DNA from: Aggregatilineales bacterium
GTDB taxonomy: Bacteria; Chloroflexota; Anaerolineae; Aggregatilineales; Phototrophicaceae
Reading direction: 5' to 3'
Assembly (NCBI GenBank): GCA_030834905.1
Contig: JAUQWZ010000034.1
Coordinates: forward strand, 62,001-126,000
DNA: 64,000 bases
The notes below the pieces were generated by a model. It did not search any database. It had not been told where the DNA came from and worked only from the letters and a program-made list of their open reading frames with translations. Positions 41,460 to 49,590 of the stretch are shown in pieces; within the stretch, counting starts at the first letter, position 1, and each line of letters opens with the position of its first letter. Position numbers and translations under genes: made by a program.

Positions 41460-42128
41460 GTGACAGCGAACGAAACCATCATCCAGCAAACGGCGGAACA
41501 CGTCCGCGCGCTGCTCGAAGGCGAAAGCAGCGGACACGACTGGTGGCACATCGCCCGCGTCTGGCACATGGCGCGCCGCATTGCCGCCGATGAGCAGGTG
41601 GACAGCCTGGTCGTTGAACTTGCCGCGCTGCTGCACGACATCGGCGATCACAAATTCCACGACGGCGACGAAACCATTGGTCCGCGTTTGGCGCGGGAAT
41701 GGCTGGAGCAGGTCGGCGTCCCGGCTGACGTGACCGACCATGTGGTCGAGATCATTCGCGATCTGTCGTTTAAAGGCGCGGATGTGGTCACGGCGATGAG
41801 AACGCGCGAGGGTATGGTCGTGCAGGATGCTGATAGGCTGGACGCCATCGGCGCGATTGGCGTTGCCCGCGCCTTCGCCTACGGCGGTTCCAAAGGGCGG
41901 GCGCTGCATGACCCGGACGAAGCGCCGCAGATGCACAGTTCGTTTGAGCAGTACAAGAACAGTAAGAGTTCGACCATCAACCACTTCTACGAGAAGCTGC
42001 TGCTGTTGAAAGACCGCTTCAACACCGAAGCCGGGCGGCGGATTGCCGGGCAGCGCCACCAGTTTATGCAGGAATATCTCGATCAGTTTCTCTCCGAGTG
42101 GGACGGAGACGACGGGGAGTCGCTGTGA
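41460..42128 (+). CDS. HD-domain phosphohydrolase
   Basis: The 222-residue protein has the HD metal site: HDWWHIARVWHMARRIA, then LAALLHDIGDHKFHDGD, VEIIRDLSFKG and QDADRLDAIGAIGVARAFAYGG. It resembles the YedJ-like family of predicted phosphohydrolases. The usual substrates are nucleotides or other phosphoesters; none can be chosen here. The start is uncertain: GTG at 41460 follows the previous stop closely, while TTG at 41451 would overlap it by 8 bp. No ribosome-binding site is obvious for either. It overlaps the next GNAT gene by 4 bp (GTGA). Confidence 0.82.
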   Translation: MTANETIIQQTAEHVRALLEGESSGHDWWHIARVWHMARRIAADEQVDSLVVELAALLHDIGDHKFHDGDETIGPRLAREWLEQVGVPADVTDHVVEIIRDLSFKGADVVTAMRTREGMVVQDADRLDAIGAIGVARAFAYGGSKGRALHDPDEAPQMHSSFEQYKNSKSSTINHFYEKLLLLKDRFNTEAGRRIAGQRHQFMQEYLDQFLSEWDGDDGESL

Positions 42129-42547
42129 TACTGGTCGAACGCGCTACCGAGGACGATTACGCCGACATCCTCGCCATTGACGCGGCGGCGATGGGCAGCG
42201 ACGGGCGGCGCGAGTATCTTGCCGGCGCTGTCATGGCGCGGCACGCCTACATTGCCCACCAGGCGGGCGAAGCGCTCGGCTATGCCGTCGCCTCGAACAG
42301 CTTCTTTGGCAACCCGTTCATCGAGCTTCTGATCGTCCATCCACAGCAGCGCAGACGAGGGGTTGGCGCGGCGCTGATGCGGCACATCGAAAAGACCTGC
42401 CCAACTCCGAAGCTGTTTACGTCAACCAACCAGTCGAATCTGCCGATGCAGAAGCTGTGTGAAAAGCTTGGCTTCATTCGCAGCGGCTGTGTTGAAAATC
42501 TCGACGAGGGCGATCCGGAGATCATCTACTTCAAGGCTCTGAACTGA
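42125..42547 (+). CDS. Small GNAT-family acetyltransferase
   Basis: The 140-residue protein has a single GNAT domain with ILVERATEDDYADILAIDAAAMGSD, LLIVHPQQRRRGVGAALMRHIE (acetyl-CoA site RRRGVG) and NLPMQKLCEKLGFIRSG. The GTG at 42125, with GGGGAG about 8 nt upstream and the 4-bp overlap with the HD gene, sets the start. The substrate is unknown. It closes a short run of three enzyme genes (acetyltransferase, HD, acetyltransferase) that appear co-transcribed. Confidence 0.85.
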   Translation: MILVERATEDDYADILAIDAAAMGSDGRREYLAGAVMARHAYIAHQAGEALGYAVASNSFFGNPFIELLIVHPQQRRRGVGAALMRHIEKTCPTPKLFTSTNQSNLPMQKLCEKLGFIRSGCVENLDEGDPEIIYFKALN

Positions 42548-42646
42548 GTTCGGTATACCCGAATTCTGTTTTCGCCAGTAAACTATGCGCTACTTCCAAT
42601 TAGCGATCCCGCGCGCAGGGATCAGGATAGTACACGAGGAAACACA

Positions 42647-44065
42647 ATGAAGATCATTGTCGCCGGAACAGGATTTGTGGGACTAACCCACGCCGCTGTC
42701 TGTTCAGAATACGGGCACGAAGTCTACGCCTATGACGTGGACACCAAGCGCATTGCCGCCTATAAATCCGCCGAACGCGAGCAGATTGAGCATTACGTCA
42801 ATGAACCCGGTCTTGCCGAGATCATCGCCGAGAACATCGACCGCTATCTGTTCTTCACGACTGATGTCGCCTCGATCATCGAGGGAACAGATGCCATCTT
42901 TATGTGCCTGCCCACGCCGCCCAAAGCCAATGGCTCAACCGACCTGAGCTATTACACCGACGCCACCCACCACCTCGCCGGGCTGCTGGCAAAGCGTCAA
43001 GATCAGCGCCGGGTGGTGATGATCAACAAGAGCACCGTTCCGGTGGGCACCGCCCGTATGCTGGAGACGATCCTCAAGGAACACAACGTCCCCAACATCG
43101 GCATCGCCTCAAACCCGGAATTCCTGCCCGAAGGCGACGCCGTTGAGCGCTCGCGCCGCCCTGATCGCATCGTCGTCGGCGCGGACAGCGAAGCCGATTT
43201 CAGCATCATGCGCCGCATCTACTCGCAGTTCGTCAACCACGTCCGTATTCGCTATATCGAAACGACGCCCGAAACGGCGGAAGCGATTAAGTACGTCGCC
43301 AATACCCTGCTGCTGACCTACATCTCTTTCTGGAACGGCGTCGGCGCGCGCCTGGGCGAAACCTTCCCGAACGTGCGCATGGAAGACCTCAAGCGCGGCG
43401 TCACTTCTGACAACCGCATCAGCACCTGGGGATCGTACGTCTCCAACGGTGCCGGTGGCTCGTGCTTTGGCAAGGATATCCAGTCGCTGATCTTCCAGTT
43501 GAAGACCGCCGGACAGCCCGCCGATCTGCTGCAATCGGTCTACAACATCAACGAATACCAGAAGACCTATCTGATCGACCGCGCCATCAGCGAAGCCGGC
43601 GTCAGCTTCAATCACAAGTCGGTGGCACTGCTGGGACTGTCGTTCAAGCAGCGCACCAACGACATGCGCGACTCGTCATCGCTGAAAGTGGTCGAGTCGC
43701 TGCTGGCGCGCGGCGTCCGCGAAATCCGCGCCTACGACCCGCTTGCCATTCACGAGGCAAAGCGCTACTTCAGCCCTGAGAATAACCACCTGTTCGAGAA
43801 GATCAGCTATCACGAATCGGTGAAGGAAGCCCTGCAAGGCACCGACATGCTCTTTATCTCGACCGACTGGGAAGAGTTTCGTGGGCTTTCGCGGACGATT
43901 GAGCAGAACGTTCAGCCGCCCTATCTGGTCATCGATGGTCGCCGCATGATCCCCGACTACCAGGAACTGACTACGCGCGGCTTCGGTTATATCGCCGTTG
44001 GTTCGCCGTATTATGCGCCTGTGGGCACAGCCCCCGAGACCGAAGCGGCAGTTTCGGCGCAGTAA
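42647..44065 (+). CDS. UDP-glucose/GDP-mannose dehydrogenase
   Basis: The 472-residue enzyme oxidises a nucleotide sugar to the uronic acid in two steps with NAD. It shows the N-terminal IIVAGTGFVGLTHAAVCSEYGHEVYAYDVD, INKSTVPVGTA, the central EAIKYVANTLLLTYISFWN, the catalytic loop GAGGSCFGKD (nucleophilic Cys) and the C-terminal LGLSFKQRTNDMRDSSSL. These follow Ugd more closely than other subfamilies. GAGGAAA precedes the start. About 30 nt upstream, GATCCC/GGGATC (42605-42623) is a perfect inverted repeat that might be an operator. The product could feed capsule or wall polysaccharide synthesis. Confidence 0.93.
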   Translation: MKIIVAGTGFVGLTHAAVCSEYGHEVYAYDVDTKRIAAYKSAEREQIEHYVNEPGLAEIIAENIDRYLFFTTDVASIIEGTDAIFMCLPTPPKANGSTDLSYYTDATHHLAGLLAKRQDQRRVVMINKSTVPVGTARMLETILKEHNVPNIGIASNPEFLPEGDAVERSRRPDRIVVGADSEADFSIMRRIYSQFVNHVRIRYIETTPETAEAIKYVANTLLLTYISFWNGVGARLGETFPNVRMEDLKRGVTSDNRISTWGSYVSNGAGGSCFGKDIQSLIFQLKTAGQPADLLQSVYNINEYQKTYLIDRAISEAGVSFNHKSVALLGLSFKQRTNDMRDSSSLKVVESLLARGVREIRAYDPLAIHEAKRYFSPENNHLFEKISYHESVKEALQGTDMLFISTDWEEFRGLSRTIEQNVQPPYLVIDGRRMIPDYQELTTRGFGYIAVGSPYYAPVGTAPETEAAVSAQ

Positions 44066-44090
44066 GCCGACCCGAAAGCACAGTACCATT

Positions 44091-44128
44091 GGCAAGGGCG
44101 TTCAACTGGACGCCCCTGCCCGCCTTTT
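44091..44128 (+). terminator. Intrinsic terminator after the nucleotide-sugar dehydrogenase gene
   Basis: GGCAAGGGCGT (44091-44101) pairs with ACGCCCCTGCC (44110-44120) with one mismatch and an 8-nt loop, followed by CGCCTTTT. It is 25 nt past the stop codon. Confidence 0.65.
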
Positions 44129-44209
44129 GGCTAGTTGCATTACACCACACCACCATTTAATATTTTTCCAACGTCACACAGCCCAATACAGGCTTAAAGG
44201 AGTCAATGC

Positions 44210-45502
44210 GTGAGCAAGGTCACGAGGCACGTGCTGGACAATGGTCTGGTCGTGCTGCTTAAGGAAGTGCATAACGCCCCGCTGATCAGTTGGTGGGTGC
44301 TCTACCGGGTGGGCAGCCGCAACGAACACACCGGCATCACCGGCGTGTCCCACTGGGTTGAACACATGCTGTTCAAGGGAACCGAACAGTTTCCGGCAGG
44401 TTATCTCGACAAGGCGATTGACCGCGAGGGCGGTGCCTGGAACGCGCAGACGTTCATCGATTACACCGCCTACTACGAGACGCTGCCCGCCGACCGGATC
44501 GATCTGGCGCTGCGGCTGGAAGCCGACCGCATGATGAACGCCCAGTTTGATATTGAAGAAGTCGAATCAGAGCGCACCGTCATCATCTCCGAACGGCAGG
44601 GCGCGGAGAATTCGCCGCTGTTCTGGCTGGGCGAGGAAATGCAGGCTGCCGCCTTCCGCGTGCATGGCTATCACCACGAGATCATCGGCGATATGGTCGA
44701 TCTGCACACCATGACGCGCGACGACCTTTACAACCACTATCGCGCCCACTATGCGCCCAACAACGCCATTGCCGTCGCCGTCGGCGATTTCAACAGCGAC
44801 GAGATGCTGGCGCGCATCACCGAGCTATACGGCGCGATACCGGCAGCGCCGCCGCCAAAGCTGTTCGTTCGCCCGGAACCGGGGCAAATCGGCGAGCGCC
44901 GCGTGCGGGTTGAGCGCCCCGGCAAGACCGCTTTCCTCGACGTATCCTACAAAGCGCCCGCCGCATCCGATCCGGACTGGTTTAGCCTGGCTATCATCAA
45001 CAGCATCCTCTGCGGACCCAGCGGGTTGGGCGGCGGCGGCATCGATAACAAGACCAGCCGCCTCTACAAAGCGCTGGTCGAAACCGAGCTTGCCGCCAGC
45101 GTCGATGGCAGCCTGACGCCAACCATCGATCCCTACCTCTACGCGATCAGCGTCACCGTCCGCGACGGGCACACGACCGAAGAAGTCGAAGCCGCGCTGG
45201 ACGAGCAGATCGACCGGCTGGTCGCGGGCGACATCACCGAGCAGGAACTCAACCGCGCCAAAAAACAGGCGCGCGCGCTGTTCGCTTACAGCACCGAGCG
45301 TGTGACCATGCAGGCGTTCTGGCTGGCGTTTGCCGAGAGTTTTGACAGCTATAACTGGTTCGAAAACTACGTCGCCAGCCTCGAAGCGGTGACACTGGAA
45401 GACGTTCGGGCGGCAGCGGCGAAATATCTGCGGCGGCAGACGCGCACCGTTGGCTACTTTGTCCCGCTGGACGGCGCTGACGCCGAGGAAGATGAGGAAT
45501 AA
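44210..45502 (+). CDS. M16 family zinc metallopeptidase, catalytic subunit
   Basis: The 430-residue protein is like insulinase and mitochondrial processing peptidase. It contains the inverted zinc motif HWVEH (in GVSHWVEHMLFKG) and a third zinc ligand Glu about 75 residues later in the segment EEVESERTVIISE. A C-terminal non-catalytic lobe follows (YGAIPAAPPPKLF..., SVTVRDGHTTEEVEAAL). No export signal is present. The GTG start at 44210 has AAGGAG upstream. It is paired with a second M16 gene directly downstream, as in two-subunit bacterial M16 peptidases that degrade peptides or process precursors. Confidence 0.95.
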   Translation: MSKVTRHVLDNGLVVLLKEVHNAPLISWWVLYRVGSRNEHTGITGVSHWVEHMLFKGTEQFPAGYLDKAIDREGGAWNAQTFIDYTAYYETLPADRIDLALRLEADRMMNAQFDIEEVESERTVIISERQGAENSPLFWLGEEMQAAAFRVHGYHHEIIGDMVDLHTMTRDDLYNHYRAHYAPNNAIAVAVGDFNSDEMLARITELYGAIPAAPPPKLFVRPEPGQIGERRVRVERPGKTAFLDVSYKAPAASDPDWFSLAIINSILCGPSGLGGGGIDNKTSRLYKALVETELAASVDGSLTPTIDPYLYAISVTVRDGHTTEEVEAALDEQIDRLVAGDITEQELNRAKKQARALFAYSTERVTMQAFWLAFAESFDSYNWFENYVASLEAVTLEDVRAAAAKYLRRQTRTVGYFVPLDGADAEEDEE

Positions 45503-45503
45503 C

Positions 45504-46772
45504 ATGGCAGCCAACGGACTCCCCAGTCCAGACACCATCACCCGCGTTGTCCTCGACAACGGCATCACGGCGCTGGTCTACGAGAACTTCGCCGCGCAGT
45601 CGGTTGTCATCTCCGGCTCGCTGCGGGCGGGCAGCCTCTACGAGACGCCCGAACGCAACGGACTGGCGGCGCTGACGGCGAGCGCGCTCATGCGCGGCAC
45701 TGAAAACCGCGACTTCAACGCCATCCACGCCGAACTGGAAGACATCGGTGCCGATATCGGCGTCAGCTCCAACATTCACCGCACCGGCTTTTTTGGCAAG
45801 GCGCTGGCAGAAGACCTGCCAACGCTGGTGGACGTGCTGGCGGACGTGCTGCGCCGCCCGACCTTCCCCACCGCCCACATCGAACGGCTGCGCGGTGAGG
45901 TGCTGACCGGCTTGCAGTACCGGTCGCAGGATACGCGCTACCGCGCCAACCGCGCCTTCCGCGCAGCCCTCTACCCGGATAACCACCCCTACCACTACGG
46001 CACCAGCGGAACGGTTGAAACGGTTCCGCAGATCGCCGTCAGCGACATGATCGCCTTCCACCAGCAGCACTACGGTCCCCAGGACATGATCATCGTCGTG
46101 GTCGGCGCGGTCAAGGCAGCCGCCGTGATCGATACGCTGAAGCAGTATCTGGCGGACTGGCAGAACCCCAGCCAGCCGCAGCCGCCCGCGCTGCCGGAAG
46201 TGCCGCGCGTCACCGAATCCCGCCGGGCAAAGGTTGCGCTGCCGGGCAAAACCCAGTCCGATATCGTGCTGGGGCTGCCGGGTCCGTCGCGTTTTTCCGA
46301 AGATTATCAGGCGGCGGTACTCGCCAACAGCGTCCTGGGGCAGTTTGGCATGATGGGGCGCATCGGCGCGTCTGTCCGCGAGGAACTGGGGCTGGCATAC
46401 TACGCCTACAGTCAGATCGATGGCGGCATGGGTCCCGGTCCCTGGAGTGTGGTCGCTGGCGTCAACCCGGCGAATGTCGATCTGGCAATCGAGCGCATCG
46501 GCGACGAACTGCGCCGCCTGACGAATGAACCCGTCAGCGACCAGGATCTGGCGGACAACCAGGCATACTACGTCGGGAATCTGCCGCTTCAACTGGAGAG
46601 CAACGAGGGGATCGCCAGCACACTCACCTCAATCGAGCTTTACAATCTCGGTCTTGATTACCTCGTCACCTATCGCGACCGTATCTACCGGCTGACCAAA
46701 GACGATCTCCAGCGCGCTGCCCGCCGCTATCTCAACCCCGATGCGCTGGTTATCGGCACCGCCGGACCCTAA
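45504..46772 (+). CDS. M16 family peptidase-like, non-catalytic partner subunit
   Basis: This 422-residue chain aligns with the M16 fold (ITRVVLDNGITALVYENFAAQSVVISGSLRAGSLYETPERNGLAALTASALMRGTENRD..., GLAYYAYSQIDGGMGPGPWSVVAGV), but the HxxEH zinc motif is missing: the matching region reads GLAALTASALMRG. It starts 1 nt after the stop of the catalytic subunit gene. Such inactive subunits supply substrate binding, as the alpha subunit does in mitochondrial processing peptidase. A longer reading from 45450 overlaps the first gene and is not preferred. Confidence 0.92.
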   Translation: MAANGLPSPDTITRVVLDNGITALVYENFAAQSVVISGSLRAGSLYETPERNGLAALTASALMRGTENRDFNAIHAELEDIGADIGVSSNIHRTGFFGKALAEDLPTLVDVLADVLRRPTFPTAHIERLRGEVLTGLQYRSQDTRYRANRAFRAALYPDNHPYHYGTSGTVETVPQIAVSDMIAFHQQHYGPQDMIIVVVGAVKAAAVIDTLKQYLADWQNPSQPQPPALPEVPRVTESRRAKVALPGKTQSDIVLGLPGPSRFSEDYQAAVLANSVLGQFGMMGRIGASVREELGLAYYAYSQIDGGMGPGPWSVVAGVNPANVDLAIERIGDELRRLTNEPVSDQDLADNQAYYVGNLPLQLESNEGIASTLTSIELYNLGLDYLVTYRDRIYRLTKDDLQRAARRYLNPDALVIGTAGP

Positions 46773-46787
46773 CCAGAAGGGATTACT

Positions 46788-47960
46788 ATGCGAAAACTCG
46801 TCTTACTCGTTCTGGTACTGCTGGCGGTCGCTGCTCCCGCCTTCGCGCAGGAAGCCACCGCCCCTGCCGCCCCGCCTGATCCGGCGGCGGTAACGCTCAC
46901 CGAAGTCGCCAGCGGCTTCACGCGCCCGCTGTACCTGACCAATGCTGGCGATGGTTCCGGTCGGCTGTTCGTGGTCGAGCAGGTCGGTCTGATCTGGATT
47001 GTCGAAGACGGCAGCCGCGTCGAAACGCCGTTTCTCGACGTCAGCACTTTGATCAGCCGCGACGCGCTCAGTCTGGGCGGTTACAGCGAGCGCGGCTTGC
47101 TTGGCTTGGCATTCCATCCCGATTACGCCGAAAATGGGCTGTTTTTCATCAACTATACCGACGCCAGCGGCGATACGGTTGTCGCCCGCTACGGCGTATC
47201 CGCCGACAATGCCAACGCCGCCGATCCCAACAGCGCGGTGATTATCCTGACCGAAGATCAGCCCTACGCCAATCATAATGGCGGGCACATGGCATTTGGT
47301 CACGACGGCTATCTGTACATTGCCATGGGCGACGGCGGCAGCGGCGGCGACCCGGAAAACCGCGCCCAGAACCTGACGACCCGGCTCGGCAAAATCCTGC
47401 GGATAAACGTTGACGCCGACACCTACGACGTGCCGCGCGATAATCCGTTCATCGGGCAGGAGAACACCGCCCCTGAAATCTGGGCATACGGGCTGCGCAA
47501 TCCCTGGCGCTTCAGCTTTGATGCGCTGACCGACGACCTCTACATCGCCGACGTTGGACAGAACCAGTACGAGGAAGTGAACTTCCAGCCAGCCGCCAGC
47601 GCAGGCGGCGAAAACTACGGCTGGCGCGTCTATGAAGGCGCGCACCGCTATACCGATCAGGAAATTCCGGGGACGGTGTTCCCGGTCGCCGAGTACGCCC
47701 ATAATCAGGGCGTGTCGATTACCGGCGGCTACGTCTATCGCGGCGAGCAGATCCCGTCGCTGCAAGGGGTTTACCTGTACGCCGACTGGGGTTCGGGCAC
47801 GATCTGGTGGCTGTACCGCGCCGAAGCGGGCGAATGGCAGTACAACCCCTTCATCACCAATTCGGGGCGCAACGTCAGCTCGTTTGGCGTCGATGAGCAG
47901 AATGAACTGTACATTGTGGATTACAGCGGTGGAATCTACCGCTTCGATCCCGCCTCATAA
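46788..47960 (+). CDS. Secreted PQQ-dependent sugar dehydrogenase (glucose/sorbosone dehydrogenase fold)
   Basis: The 390-residue protein has a signal peptide (LVLLVLVLLAVAAPAFAQ) and a six-bladed propeller of the soluble PQQ aldose dehydrogenase type: GFTRPLYLTNAGDGSGRLFVVEQVG, GLLGLAFHPDYAENGLFFINYTD, NHNGGHMAFGHDGYLYIAMGDGGSGGDPENRAQNLTTRLGKILRINVD, WAYGLRNPWRFSFD, ITGGYVYRG. The His and Arg of these motifs bind PQQ and substrate. It would oxidise sugars outside the membrane. PQQ biosynthesis genes are not in the window. AAGGGA precedes the start. Confidence 0.92.
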   Translation: MRKLVLLVLVLLAVAAPAFAQEATAPAAPPDPAAVTLTEVASGFTRPLYLTNAGDGSGRLFVVEQVGLIWIVEDGSRVETPFLDVSTLISRDALSLGGYSERGLLGLAFHPDYAENGLFFINYTDASGDTVVARYGVSADNANAADPNSAVIILTEDQPYANHNGGHMAFGHDGYLYIAMGDGGSGGDPENRAQNLTTRLGKILRINVDADTYDVPRDNPFIGQENTAPEIWAYGLRNPWRFSFDALTDDLYIADVGQNQYEEVNFQPAASAGGENYGWRVYEGAHRYTDQEIPGTVFPVAEYAHNQGVSITGGYVYRGEQIPSLQGVYLYADWGSGTIWWLYRAEAGEWQYNPFITNSGRNVSSFGVDEQNELYIVDYSGGIYRFDPAS

Positions 47961-48109
47961 ACAGCCGGGGCGGGGCGCGAGAAAACACTTTGCGCCTCGC
48001 CTCATGATTCTTCCCCAATTGAGACACTTTTTCTGGTCGCCCTCATTTGGCGTAAAGCGGGTTTGCCACTATAGTTATGCGTGTGTGATCGCCGCAGCGA
48101 GGGACGCTC

Positions 48110-49462
48110 ATGCGTAACCGCCTGATACTGCTCCTGCTTTTCCTGTTTTACGCTTTCCCCATCGCGGCGCAGCAAACGCCCGATTACTCGATTCGCAGTA
48201 TCCGCACCCCTGAAACGGACGATCAGATCATCATCCAGTTCGAGGTGCTGAACACCGGCGCGCCCGCCACCCAATCGACCACCGCCGAGGTGACGATTGC
48301 GACGACCGGCGAGACGGTTGCCTCGCAGGAAGTGCCGCCGCTGAATGAGAACGAGCAGGCGACGATCACGGTCAGCATTTCACCAGTCGCCCCCGGCTTG
48401 ACCCCTGGCGAACGGGTGCTGTTCCTGATTCGTGTCGGCATCGGCGATATCGAAGCGGCGAACAGCAACACCGTCGGCGATAACAGCGCCATCACGCCGG
48501 CAGTCATCGTGCCGGTGAGCGATACGGTGCAGCCAACCCTGATACCCCCCGGCGAACCCGACGCTGGTCAGCCGCCGTCGTTTGAACTGCCCTTCGACCT
48601 CAACATAGACCTGAGCAACCCGCTGCACATCGCCCTGCTGATCGGCGCGGCGGGCATCCTGCTGATTCTGCTTTGGATGCTGACGATCATCCTGCGGCTG
48701 CTGCTGTCGCGCCCGCCGGTGTTCACCACCTGGCAGCCGCCCTATGTCTACATGCCGCTGATGAATCCCGAATCCACCATCGGGCGGCGGCAGTTGTGGC
48801 AGCAGCACGCCCAAAGCGACGCCCTGCCGATGCCCTGTTCGGCGGGTAACTTTCTGGCGCGTAAAGTGCTGATCGGCATGAGTGGTGAAAAGCTGGCGGG
48901 CTGGCAGGTCAGCGGAATGCGAATCAGCCAGTATGACATGTACGGACGAGTCGCCCGAAGCCAGACGGTTGCCCACAAAGGCGTGGTTAAATCGCTTGAC
49001 CGAGCCATGCGCAAGCGCCACAAGCTGACCGGTGACCGGCTGGACAAAGCAGTTCGCCCGGCGGCGCGCGGTCTGCTGAAGGAATTCCGCAAGCGCTCGA
49101 AACGGACGCCGTCGCTGCCTATCGCGCTGGACATTCGCTTCACCGGGCTGCATGGCGAGGTGCGGATCGTCTTTGAGCTGTTCCAGTGTATCAGCGATCA
49201 GTGGCAGATGGTCGATCAGTGGGAACCGGAAATGACCGTCCTCAGCGGCAGCATTACCGAGAACTTCACCTATTCGCTGTTCGGGCAGCGCCCCAGCGAA
49301 ACCAACCGCCAGTATCGCCAGCGTCTGGAAAAGGATCTCGTCCAGATGCTGTCCGCCATGATTCAGCCGCCGCCGCCCGTCGCCGCGCCGCCGGATCTGG
49401 TCAGCGATACGGCGCAGATGAAGGCGGTGTCCAGCGACACTGTCGGAAATTCAATCGAATAA
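48110..49462 (+). CDS. Membrane protein with extracytoplasmic CARDB-like domain
   Basis: The 450-residue protein has a signal peptide (LLLLFLFYAFPIAAQ), a CARDB-type beta-sandwich at about 28-140 (DDQIIIQFEVLNTGAPATQSTTAEVTIATTGETVASQEVPPLNENEQATITV), a Pro-rich linker, and one transmembrane helix (IALLIGAAGILLILLWMLTIILRLLL). The cytoplasmic region of about 240 residues (RQLWQQHAQSDALPMPCSAGNFLARKVLIGMSGEKLAGWQVSGMRISQYDMYGRVARSQTVAHKGVV...) matches nothing I recognise. GAGGGA precedes the start. CARDB domains are adhesive or spacer modules. The role is unknown. Confidence 0.75.
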   Translation: MRNRLILLLLFLFYAFPIAAQQTPDYSIRSIRTPETDDQIIIQFEVLNTGAPATQSTTAEVTIATTGETVASQEVPPLNENEQATITVSISPVAPGLTPGERVLFLIRVGIGDIEAANSNTVGDNSAITPAVIVPVSDTVQPTLIPPGEPDAGQPPSFELPFDLNIDLSNPLHIALLIGAAGILLILLWMLTIILRLLLSRPPVFTTWQPPYVYMPLMNPESTIGRRQLWQQHAQSDALPMPCSAGNFLARKVLIGMSGEKLAGWQVSGMRISQYDMYGRVARSQTVAHKGVVKSLDRAMRKRHKLTGDRLDKAVRPAARGLLKEFRKRSKRTPSLPIALDIRFTGLHGEVRIVFELFQCISDQWQMVDQWEPEMTVLSGSITENFTYSLFGQRPSETNRQYRQRLEKDLVQMLSAMIQPPPPVAAPPDLVSDTAQMKAVSSDTVGNSIE

Positions 49463-49484
49463 CGCACTTCACGCTACAGCGGGC

Positions 49485-49510
49485 TGTAGGGGCGCGGCAT
49501 GGCTGCGATC
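49485..49510. repeat. Dispersed GC-rich palindromic repeat, degenerate copy 3
   Basis: TGTAGGGGCGCGGCATGGCTGCG resembles the units at 9642 and 9700: the GTAGGGGCG beginning is kept but the inverted half is imperfect. It lies in the 128-bp gap after the CARDB gene. Confidence 0.5.
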
Positions 49511-49528
49511 CAGTCCATCATACGAGAA

Positions 49529-49557
49529 CGTAGGGGCGCAGCGTGCTGCGCCCTGCG
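49529..49557. repeat. Dispersed GC-rich palindromic repeat, copy 4
   Basis: Contains a perfect inverted repeat GGGCGCAGC (49534-49542), GT, GCTGCGCCC (49545-49553), preceded by CGTAGG. The arm sequence differs from copies 1 and 2 but the size, GTAGGGGCG start and layout match. Confidence 0.75.
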
Positions 49558-49590
49558 TATTTACACGCTAATCATCATCCGAAACCATCC

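Noticed and set aside
45249..46592. Long open frame of 447 codons on the minus strand opposite the M16 peptidase genes
   Set aside because: It mirrors two well-conserved M16 genes on the plus strand, has no recognisable domain and is rich in His/Arg/Gln as expected for an antisense shadow in high-GC DNA.
46803..47765. Open frame of 320 codons opposite the PQQ sugar dehydrogenase gene
   Set aside because: Antisense shadow of a conserved secreted enzyme; no start signal or domain.
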